DNA from: an uncultured Bacteroidia bacterium
Lineage (GTDB): Bacteria; Bacteroidota; Bacteroidia; Bacteroidales; Prolixibacteraceae
DNA: 64,000 nucleotides
NCBI GenBank assembly: GCA_903907075.1
Contig: CAIVMQ010000054.1
Location: forward strand, 1 to 64,000
Direction: 5' to 3'
Below the pieces are notes generated by a model that was not told the origin of the DNA, did no database searches, and saw nothing but the letters and a program-made list of their open reading frames with translations. The translations under genes were made by a program, and so were the position numbers. Every line of letters begins with the position of its first letter. The first letter of the stretch is position 1. Shown piece after piece: positions 54,861 through 62,692 of the stretch.

Positions 54861-56234
54861 ATGCCAAAGATTCTCACAACCCTATTACTCATAGTTTCAC
54901 TATTCGCTTTTGCTTTAGGTAAGGAGCACAACCAAGTACGCCCTTCAAAGGTTCAATTAGAATGGGCCGATTCAGAAATCGGAGCCTTAATACACTTCGA
55001 CATGCCTGTATTTGAGCCCGCTTATGACTTTCGAAAAGATTGGAACTACCATCCTGATCTTTCTATCTTTAATCCGAAGAATCTCAATACTGACCAGTGG
55101 ATAAAGGCAGCCAAATCTGCCGGTGCCACTTATGTCGTTTTAGTTGCCAAGCATTGCAGTGGCTTTAGTCTCTGGCCCACCAAAGCCCACTCCTATAGCG
55201 TAAAAAATACTCCCTGGCAGAATGGAAAGGGAGATATTGTCAAAGATTTTATCGCCTCTTGCAAAAAATTTGGTGTTAAGCCAGGAATTTATGCGAGTAC
55301 GACAGCAAACGGCTATCTCAAGGTAGATAATCCGGGCAAAGTTGTTTCGGGTGATCCGGCAGAGCAGAAAAAATACAATGCGATCGTAGAGATGCAGCTG
55401 CATGAACTCTGGGAAAATTATGGTCCACTCGCCGAAGTATGGTTCGACGGCGGTGTTTTACCTATCGAGAAAGGGGGCTTCGATGTGCTGGGGATGTTGC
55501 AGAAATATCAGCCTCAGGCGATTGCATTTCAGGGTCCTTACGGTTATGAGAATAATATCCGTTGGGTTGGAAACGAGGAGGGGGTTGCGCCATATCCCTG
55601 CTGGGCAAGGGCCGACTCAACCACTTCAGCTTCGGGAGTAATCGAAATAAAGGGCCTTAATGGTAATCCCGATGGGTTATTTTGGTGCCCCGGAGAATCC
55701 GATTTTCCACTGCGGCTGAACTCAACATTTCAAGGAGGATGGTTCTGGCATAAAGATCAGGACGATCAGTTACGCAGCCTCACAGAACTCCAGGATAAAT
55801 ACTGCAAGAGTGTTGGGAGAAACACAAATATGCTATTAGGAATTGTAGTCGATACACAGGGGCTTGTTCCTGATTCAGATGTTAAAAGGATGGGTGAATT
55901 TGGGAAGATGATTCGCCAAAGCTTCTCCAATCCTGTTGCATCGACATCGGGTGAAGGAACCTCGTTTGAGTTAAAATTAAAATCGCATCAGCAGTTATCC
56001 TCTATCGTGATTATGGAAAATATCGCCCAGGGGGAACGTGTAAGGGAATATGAACTTTATGGTAAGCAAGATGGACAATGGATATTGATCTCTGCCGGCA
56101 CCAATATTGGTCATAAACGGATTGAAAGGGTCAGTGGAGCCTATGATGCGATCAAACTTTCGATCCTTAAATCGGAGGCAACACCCATAATCCGAAAACT
56201 TACCTGCTTTGGCAATACTAAAATTCAGAACTAA
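54861..56234 (+). CDS. Alpha-L-fucosidase-like (GH29) secreted protein
   Basis: A 457-residue exported protein. The barrel reads 'SEIGALIHFDMPVF', 'AGATYVVLVAKHCSGFSLWPTKAHSYSVKNTPW', 'FGVKPGIYAS' and 'GPLAEVWFDGGVLP', where the WFD aspartate is the nucleophile. A C-terminal beta-domain (from ~360, 'TSFELKLKSHQQLSSIVIMENI') is of the discoidin-like type in GH29 subfamily B. The HWG motif of most fucosidases is HFD here. Likely cleaves alpha-linked fucose (1-3/1-4 specificity is usual for this subfamily). Coupled to GH172 by 9 bp. Confidence 0.82.
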   Translation: MPKILTTLLLIVSLFAFALGKEHNQVRPSKVQLEWADSEIGALIHFDMPVFEPAYDFRKDWNYHPDLSIFNPKNLNTDQWIKAAKSAGATYVVLVAKHCSGFSLWPTKAHSYSVKNTPWQNGKGDIVKDFIASCKKFGVKPGIYASTTANGYLKVDNPGKVVSGDPAEQKKYNAIVEMQLHELWENYGPLAEVWFDGGVLPIEKGGFDVLGMLQKYQPQAIAFQGPYGYENNIRWVGNEEGVAPYPCWARADSTTSASGVIEIKGLNGNPDGLFWCPGESDFPLRLNSTFQGGWFWHKDQDDQLRSLTELQDKYCKSVGRNTNMLLGIVVDTQGLVPDSDVKRMGEFGKMIRQSFSNPVASTSGEGTSFELKLKSHQQLSSIVIMENIAQGERVREYELYGKQDGQWILISAGTNIGHKRIERVSGAYDAIKLSILKSEATPIIRKLTCFGNTKIQN

Positions 56235-56251
56235 AAACTAACGAAAAAACG

Positions 56252-57490
56252 ATGAAAATCACATTTATTCTTTCAGCCATTACCGTCATCGGTATGCTGG
56301 CCTCATGCGGTGGAAACAGTAAACAAGAGAAACAATCAACCCCATTTGAAAAAGGAACATTTGGCTACGACTTAGCATTTCTGAGTGCCAAGGATAGTGT
56401 CATTGTCCTAAAAAGCGGAGATGCACAGGTAATTATCTCGCCAAAATATCAGGGTAAAGTATTCACCAGCACCGCCAATGGATTGAATGGGAATAGTGCA
56501 GGGTGGATAAATTACAAGGCGATGAGCTCCGATACTCTTGTGCCTCATATTAATGCTTACGGTGGCGAAGACCGTATGTGGCTTGGACCGGAGGGAGGCC
56601 AATTCTCGATATTCTTTAAACCAGGCACTAAAATGGTGTTTGATAATTGGCAAACCCCATCCGGTTTAGATAGCGAGCCGTGGCAACTACTAGCTCATGA
56701 CTCAGTTACCGTGATCATGCATAAGTCACTTAACCTACAAAACTATTCTGGAACCAGATTTAATATTGAGCTTCACCGTCAGGTAAAATTAATCGGGGCA
56801 GCGGATCTGAATCTCGAACTTGGCATATCGCCCGATCCAACCACAAAATGGGTCGGATTTGAATCAGAGAATACGCTAAAAAATAGCGGCTCAGAAAAAT
56901 GGACACATGAGAATGGGACAATCAATATCTGGATGCTCGCTATGCTAACCCCTTCGCAGAGCGGCGTGGTGGCGATACCCTACATACAGGGCGATGATTC
57001 CGTTTTAGGCAAAGTAGCAACAACCAATTACTTTGGTGAGATTCCTGCTGACAGGATAAAAACCGATAACGGCATCCTCTATTTTAAAGTCGATGGGAAA
57101 CATCGCAGTAAGCTTGGGTTATCTGACAAACGAGCTACCACCTTTGCGGGGAGCTACGATGCGAATAGCCGTATGCTAACAATTCTGCAATTCACCAAAC
57201 CCACGGCCCCATCCGAATATATCAATCAACTCTGGGAGATTCAGAAGGAGCCATTTAAAGGAGATATCATTAATTCATACAATGACGGACCTCTGACTAA
57301 CGGAAGTCAGATGGGCCCTTTTTATGAGATCGAAAGCTCCTCGCCTGCGGCATTTTTAGGTCCAGGCGAAAGCCTAACTCATACCCAAAGGATTTTCCAT
57401 TTTGTAGGAGATGAGACACAGCTAAACCTTATTGCTACTAAGGTTTTAGGTGTGACTGTGACGCAAATTAAATCAGCTTTTGCTAAGTAG
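56252..57490 (+). CDS. Lipoprotein of probable DUF6786 family
   Basis: A 412-residue lipoprotein (lipobox 'GMLASC'). The body is beta-rich, including 'YQGKVFTSTANGLNGNSAGWINY', 'NAYGGEDRMWLGPEGGQFSIFF', and 'MGPFYEIESSSPAAFLGPGESLTHTQRIFHF'; it resembles aldose-1-epimerase/galactose-mutarotase-like supersandwich proteins. DUF6786 is suggested from memory. In this locus it may bind or mutarotate released sugar. Last gene of the first five-gene block. Confidence 0.68.
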   Translation: MKITFILSAITVIGMLASCGGNSKQEKQSTPFEKGTFGYDLAFLSAKDSVIVLKSGDAQVIISPKYQGKVFTSTANGLNGNSAGWINYKAMSSDTLVPHINAYGGEDRMWLGPEGGQFSIFFKPGTKMVFDNWQTPSGLDSEPWQLLAHDSVTVIMHKSLNLQNYSGTRFNIELHRQVKLIGAADLNLELGISPDPTTKWVGFESENTLKNSGSEKWTHENGTINIWMLAMLTPSQSGVVAIPYIQGDDSVLGKVATTNYFGEIPADRIKTDNGILYFKVDGKHRSKLGLSDKRATTFAGSYDANSRMLTILQFTKPTAPSEYINQLWEIQKEPFKGDIINSYNDGPLTNGSQMGPFYEIESSSPAAFLGPGESLTHTQRIFHFVGDETQLNLIATKVLGVTVTQIKSAFAK

Positions 57491-57808
57491 GCTCGAATAA
57501 ATCAAGTCTTACCGAGCGAACTGCGTACATGAAATAGCATTAAAGATCTGCTTGTCCATGTAAATGTTGAATTCCAAATAATAAAACAATCAAATACGAA
57601 TATTAACTTTAAGGTTACCAATCTGAATCTATAAACTTCAAGAATTTCCCTATTTTCGGAAGATCAAAGCATGGCGTAAAAGGTAATTAAAAGAAATGCC
57701 TCTCTGCGCGGGCCAAAAGTTGACAGAAAAGCAGTTAAGACAGAAGTAAATTGTGTTTCAACCAACGGCATACTTATTCAGAATATCTAAACTATAAAAA
57801 CGGAGCAT
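57491..57808. other. 318-bp gap between two blocks of the glycan locus
   Basis: No ORF and no clear terminator. A TAttTTCG element (57650-57657) is a one-mismatch -7 box. Likely contains a promoter for the second block. Confidence 0.4.
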
Positions 57809-58744
57809 ATGAAAATTGTTGTAATCGGTGGGACGGGACATATCGGCACGTTTCTGATTCCCCGACTGGTATTGGCAGGGCACGAGGTGATCTGTGTAAG
57901 TCGGCAAAATCGCAAGCCTTATCTTGCTCATGCAGCCTGGGATTTGGTGAGAATGGTTTCCATTAACAGAGACCAGGCAGAGCAAGACACTAATTTTGGT
58001 GCCCAGATTCGTAATTTAAATCCCGATGTGGTTATCGATTTAATTTGTTTCACACGCCAGAGTGCCCAACATTTAGTCGAAGCACTGCAAGGACATATTC
58101 AACATTTTATCCATTGTGGAACAATATGGGTACATGGCCATAGCGAAGTGGTCCCAACTCACGAAAATCAGCAACGAAAACCGATTTGTGAATACGGGAA
58201 AAATAAAGCAGCCATTGAAGAATATTTACTCACGATGGCACGTAAGTCCGGATTTCCAGCTACGCTATTACATCCTGGACATATTGTCGGACCGGGATGG
58301 GTACCTGTCAACCCTATTGGAACAGAGAATCCTGAGGTATTTAAGCTTTTAGCGCAAGGGAAAGAATTGGTTTTACCTAATCTGGGAATGGAGACGCTTC
58401 ACCATGTTCATGCTGATGATGTTGCGGCAGCTTTCTGCAACGCCATGGAAAATCGTAATAATGCGATCGGCGAAAATTTTCATATCGTATCTGAGCAGGC
58501 ACTTACCCTTAGAGGTTATGCAACAGCCATTGCGGCACGATATGGCCAAGAGGCAAAACTTCGCTTCTTGCCGTGGGAAGAGTGGAAACTAACGGTTAGT
58601 GAATCTGAAGCAGAAGAGACATGGGACCATATTGCTCATAGTCCTAACTGCAGCATTGAAAAAGCGAAACGACTGATCAATTACAAGCCACGATATACAT
58701 CCCTACAAGCTATTGAAGAGGCCCTTAATCATATAATCAATTAA
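57809..58744 (+). CDS. NAD-dependent epimerase/dehydratase family protein
   Basis: A 311-residue cytoplasmic Rossmann-fold protein; 'MKIVVIGGTGHIGTFLIPRLVLAGHEVICVSR' is the nucleotide-binding end and 'CEYGKNKAAIEEYLL' supplies the YxxxK motif, with 'LHPGHIVGPGW' and 'HHVHADDVAAAF'. The only clearly cytoplasmic enzyme in this locus, so it may modify the sugar after uptake, though this is inference. It starts the second block, 12 bp before the (alpha/alpha)6-type gene. Confidence 0.85.
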   Translation: MKIVVIGGTGHIGTFLIPRLVLAGHEVICVSRQNRKPYLAHAAWDLVRMVSINRDQAEQDTNFGAQIRNLNPDVVIDLICFTRQSAQHLVEALQGHIQHFIHCGTIWVHGHSEVVPTHENQQRKPICEYGKNKAAIEEYLLTMARKSGFPATLLHPGHIVGPGWVPVNPIGTENPEVFKLLAQGKELVLPNLGMETLHHVHADDVAAAFCNAMENRNNAIGENFHIVSEQALTLRGYATAIAARYGQEAKLRFLPWEEWKLTVSESEAEETWDHIAHSPNCSIEKAKRLINYKPRYTSLQAIEEALNHIIN

Positions 58745-58756
58745 CATTTTTCCATT

Positions 58757-60097
58757 ATGAAAAAAGTCACCTCCATTGTCCTGGTGCTTCTAATCCATTT
58801 TAGCGTAAAAAGTCAACCAAATCAAGAACAAGGCGGCTTATTATCAAAAGAAGATTTTAATTTTCTACAAGAGATGACCAAAGATGTGGTTGAACGTTCG
58901 CGCGTCTATCCGAATCAAACAGTAACCAAAGAATTTGGAAGCAACAATAGCGGAGGTGTATTAATTAAGCCCGGAGGGAGCGAAGCTTATCCTGCCTTTT
59001 GGATCCGCGACTATGCGATGTCGATTGAGAGTGGATTTATAACCGTAAAGGAGCAAAAGCACATGCTTCTGGTTGCCTCCGCAGGGCAGTGCGATCAAAC
59101 ATGGATATCTGATGGGGGCTGTATGATTCCCATTGGGGCAATCCCAGATCATATTCGATTAGATGACAGTCGACCTATTTATTTCCCAGGGACTTACGAT
59201 TACAAAGGACAAGGAAATAAAAAGTGGGGTATGATGCCTCCCTATTGTGATCAATATTTCTTTGTTGACATGGCCTATTTTTACACCAAAAGTAGCGGCT
59301 CAACCCAGCTATTAAAAGAAAAAATAAAAGGAGTTACACTAATTGACCGGCTTGAAATGGCCTATAAAACACCTCCAACAAAACAAGACGGAGTTATGGT
59401 TTATGCAACTGAAGATTTCAGAGGTGTTGACTATGGTTTTAGAGATGTGATCACCATCACCGGAGAGCTGTGTATGCCTTCGTTACTAAAGTATAAAGCG
59501 TCACTAGAGATGGCTGAGCTTTTTACGCTACTTAAAAATAAGGATAAAGCAGAGACTTATCGCCTAAATGCCAAGCGACTTAAAGAGGAGATTCCACTCC
59601 ATTTTTCTGATTCGCGCGGCATGCTTCTTGCCTCAACGGGCAAAAGCAATCAAGCAGATATTTGGAGCACTGTTATGGCTATTTACTACGGCATTATTGA
59701 AGGGGAGCAGGCGCTCAATGCATCACGCACGATTACTGACGGCTATAAGAAAGGGCTATTGGCAAAGTCAGGAAATATCAGACACATCTTTATCGGCGAA
59801 GATTTTAGTGAAAAATCGGCATGGGAAAAAAGCCTTGTACGCAAAGGAGATTATCAAAATGGTGGTTATTGGGGAACCCCAACAGGCTGGGTTTGTTATG
59901 TGATGGCCAAAACAGATCCTGATGCAGCAAAGCAACTGGCCAAAGAATACATTGATAATTTACGTGCAGGGGATTTCCGTAAAGGGGGTAATTTTGGGGA
60001 ACCATGGGAATGCTATAATTTAGAGGCTCCGCAAAATTCTATTTACATGACAACGGTAACCTCCCCGTATACCGTATTTAAATCCGATAAAAAATAA
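58757..60097 (+). CDS. Secreted (alpha/alpha)6-barrel glycosidase-like protein
   Basis: A 446-residue exported protein with a signal peptide (VLVLLIHFSVKS). Motifs include 'AYPAFWIRDYAMSIESGFI', 'PPYCDQYFFVDMAYFYTK', 'NQADIWSTVMAIYYGIIEG', 'GGYWGTPTGWVCYVMAKTDPDAAKQL' and 'GGNFGEPWECYN', which fit a six-hairpin glycosidase fold with acidic residues in WIRDY and EPWE as catalytic candidates. No GH family can be assigned. Gap of 107 bp to the next GH29 gene. Confidence 0.65.
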   Translation: MKKVTSIVLVLLIHFSVKSQPNQEQGGLLSKEDFNFLQEMTKDVVERSRVYPNQTVTKEFGSNNSGGVLIKPGGSEAYPAFWIRDYAMSIESGFITVKEQKHMLLVASAGQCDQTWISDGGCMIPIGAIPDHIRLDDSRPIYFPGTYDYKGQGNKKWGMMPPYCDQYFFVDMAYFYTKSSGSTQLLKEKIKGVTLIDRLEMAYKTPPTKQDGVMVYATEDFRGVDYGFRDVITITGELCMPSLLKYKASLEMAELFTLLKNKDKAETYRLNAKRLKEEIPLHFSDSRGMLLASTGKSNQADIWSTVMAIYYGIIEGEQALNASRTITDGYKKGLLAKSGNIRHIFIGEDFSEKSAWEKSLVRKGDYQNGGYWGTPTGWVCYVMAKTDPDAAKQLAKEYIDNLRAGDFRKGGNFGEPWECYNLEAPQNSIYMTTVTSPYTVFKSDKK

Positions 60098-60204
60098 CAA
60101 GGAATTAAATATTAAACTATTTTTAGATAAAAATAATATGTTTAATTTTATTCTTACAGATCAAAGAATCTAAATCGCAGACTACTAACAATAAACTAAA
60201 ACTA

Positions 60205-61566
60205 ATGAACAAAAAAATTAAGATTGGGATGATTTTTCTCGTGCTACTGGTAACATTGGCAGTGCAAAATACTGCATCCGCACAGTTAAAAACTGAAACG
60301 GCGGAGCAGAAAAGCAAACGGATGGAGTGGTGGACCAATGCCCGTTTTGGGATGTTTATCCACTGGGGTTTGTATGCCCTTCCTGCGCGCCACGAGTGGG
60401 TGAAAAATGCGGAACGAATGACCAATGAAGAGTATCAGAAGTACTTCGAAGAGTTTAATCCTGATCTTTATAATCCTAAAGAATGGGCCAAAATGGCTAA
60501 GGAAGCAGGTATGAAGTATGTGGTGTTAACTGCAAAACATCACGAAGGATTCTGTCAGTTTGATTCGAAGTTTACCGATTACAAATCTACGAATACCCCC
60601 TTTGGCAGAGATGTTGTCAGGGAATATGTTGATGCGCTCAGGGCTGAGGGGCTAAAAGTAGGCTTCTACTATTCGCTAATCGACTGGCATCATCCTGATT
60701 ATACCATTGATTCAAATCACCCACAGCGTCAGGAATCTGATTCAGCTTATGCACGGTTAAATAAGGGACGTGACATGTCGAAATACCGCGAATATCTAAA
60801 AAACCAGGTTCGTGAGTTATTGACTAATTATGGTGAGATCAGTGTGATTTGGTTTGATTTCTCCTTTCCAGGTAAAAATGGGAAAGATCATAACGACTGG
60901 GGTTCTGAGGATCTTCTTAAAATGGTTAGAACCCTTCAACCCGGAATAATTATTGATGACCGTCTTGACCTTAAAGATCAGGATGGAGGTTGGGATTTTG
61001 AATCCCCAGAACAATACAAAGTGGAGAAATGGCCTACTCGCAACGGCAAAAAAATTGCCTGGGAAACATGCCAGACCTTCTCGGGATCATGGGGCTACTA
61101 CCGCGACGAGAATACCTGGAAAAGCACTCCACAATTACTCGAATTATTGATTGAATCGGTAAGTAAAGGGGGTAATTTATTGCTAAACGTGGGACCAACA
61201 GCGCGTGGCGTCTTTGACTTCAGAGCACAAGAAAGGCTCAAAGCTATGGGTGGCTGGATGAAATATAATAGTCGGTCTATCTATAATTGCACCGAAGCAC
61301 CGGCTGAATTCGTAGCTCCTGCCAATACCCTGTTAACCTATAATCCACAAGCAAAAAGATTGTATATCCATCTACTCAGTTATCCAATGGGTAATCTGGT
61401 TCTTAAAAATATGGGAGATAAGGTGAAATACATTCAGTTTCTGCATGATGCTTCCGAGATTAAGTTCAGCAAGGGCGATGGTGATGGCCAAAACTACCTG
61501 AATCTTGAGCTTCCTGTTCAAAAGCCACCGGTTGAAATTGCTGTACTCGAAGTGATCCTGAAATAA
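60205..61566 (+). CDS. Alpha-L-fucosidase (GH29, canonical)
   Basis: A 453-residue exported protein that hydrolyses terminal alpha-L-fucose. All standard GH29 parts are present: 'WWTNARFGMFIHWGLYALPARHEWV', 'GMKYVVLTAKHHEGFCQFDS', 'LKVGFYYSLIDWHHPDY', 'ISVIWFDFSFPG' (nucleophile Asp), 'TCQTFSGSWGYYRDENTWKS' and 'SKGGNLLLNVGPTARG', with a C-terminal beta-domain. This is the clearest fucosidase of the locus and supports a fucosylated substrate. Starts after a 107-bp gap; followed by the TIM-barrel lipoprotein after 16 bp. Confidence 0.92.
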   Translation: MNKKIKIGMIFLVLLVTLAVQNTASAQLKTETAEQKSKRMEWWTNARFGMFIHWGLYALPARHEWVKNAERMTNEEYQKYFEEFNPDLYNPKEWAKMAKEAGMKYVVLTAKHHEGFCQFDSKFTDYKSTNTPFGRDVVREYVDALRAEGLKVGFYYSLIDWHHPDYTIDSNHPQRQESDSAYARLNKGRDMSKYREYLKNQVRELLTNYGEISVIWFDFSFPGKNGKDHNDWGSEDLLKMVRTLQPGIIIDDRLDLKDQDGGWDFESPEQYKVEKWPTRNGKKIAWETCQTFSGSWGYYRDENTWKSTPQLLELLIESVSKGGNLLLNVGPTARGVFDFRAQERLKAMGGWMKYNSRSIYNCTEAPAEFVAPANTLLTYNPQAKRLYIHLLSYPMGNLVLKNMGDKVKYIQFLHDASEIKFSKGDGDGQNYLNLELPVQKPPVEIAVLEVILK

Positions 61567-61582
61567 AAATATCAACTATCGG

Positions 61583-62692
61583 ATGAAAAAAATGCAATTC
61601 CATCTTTTTATCCTTTTTATTTCCATTTCAATCAGTTGTTCAGATCACTCACAACGATCTGAGCAACTGATAAAAGCCTATGATATTGATTTTAACTGGG
61701 GGCCGGGAGGTATAAATGATTTTGCCAAACCGGGTCTTTGGTCAGATGCCAATCCGGCAGATCATGTAAACTGGTATGCCGATCTGGGATGCAATGTGAT
61801 TCAGTCTTTTGCTGTATCATGCAACGGTTATGCCTGGTACAAAAACGGTATCGTTCCCGAACAACCCGGATTAAAACATGATTTTCTTACCGAACAGGTG
61901 AAGCTTGCTCATAAGAAAAATATTAAAGTATTCGGTTATTTCTGTGCCGGATCGAATACCCGCTGGGGTCAGGAAAATCCTGATTTAAGTTACGGAATCC
62001 CGTCCAATCCACATATTCCCTATACAACAACGTATCTGGATTTCCTGTGTGCCTCGATTGAGGATGCAATAAAAAAGACCGGAATAGATGGTGTATTTAT
62101 CGACTGGCTTTGGAATCCAGGGGCAACGATGGAACCTTATCCCCCTTTGAAATGGCTCGAATGTGAACAGCAAATGTATGGTGAGCTCATGAGCCAATCA
62201 TTCCCCGGGAAAGATAAAATCACCCCTGAAATTGAACTTCAATTCAGACGTAAAGCCATTGACAGATGTTGGAAACGGATCAGAACTACAGTGAAAAAAA
62301 CTAATCCTGATTGCATAATCTGGCTTACATCATGTCAACTTACAAGTAAAGATATTGCAGGATCGGATATGCTCAAAGAGGTAGACTGGGTATTGAATGA
62401 AGCCGGTGATATTGCAACAACTTCAGCCGTTCGTGCTATGCTGGGACATCAAACCCGACTAATAACCTGCCTTGCCAACTGGAACGGACAGGATCCTGCA
62501 AAAGTGATCCCCGCGGCGATAAAAGAGAATGTCGGGCTTTATGGATTTACGAAACCGGTATCAGGTTCGATTATGCCTCCTGTTGATTACTATCTTTCGA
62601 AACCCGTAGATAGCCTCAAGGGTGATGAGCGCAATATTGCGGTACTTGCCAGATCTTTTAAAAATTTACCTTTTGATTTTGTGAAAAAATGA
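61583..62692 (+). CDS. TIM-barrel lipoprotein, putative glycosidase
   Basis: A 369-residue lipoprotein (lipobox 'ISISISC'). The strands 'LGCNVIQSFAVSCNGYAWY', 'KNIKVFGYFCAGSNTRWGQ', 'TGIDGVFIDWLWNPG', 'NPDCIIWLTSCQ' and 'VDWVLNEAGD' suggest a (beta/alpha)8 barrel related to GH29-type folds, with D in 'FIDW' at the nucleophile position and E in 'LNEAGD' as acid/base candidate. I recognise no defined family. Its stop overlaps the ATG of the GH20 gene (ATGA). Confidence 0.65.
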   Translation: MKKMQFHLFILFISISISCSDHSQRSEQLIKAYDIDFNWGPGGINDFAKPGLWSDANPADHVNWYADLGCNVIQSFAVSCNGYAWYKNGIVPEQPGLKHDFLTEQVKLAHKKNIKVFGYFCAGSNTRWGQENPDLSYGIPSNPHIPYTTTYLDFLCASIEDAIKKTGIDGVFIDWLWNPGATMEPYPPLKWLECEQQMYGELMSQSFPGKDKITPEIELQFRRKAIDRCWKRIRTTVKKTNPDCIIWLTSCQLTSKDIAGSDMLKEVDWVLNEAGDIATTSAVRAMLGHQTRLITCLANWNGQDPAKVIPAAIKENVGLYGFTKPVSGSIMPPVDYYLSKPVDSLKGDERNIAVLARSFKNLPFDFVKK

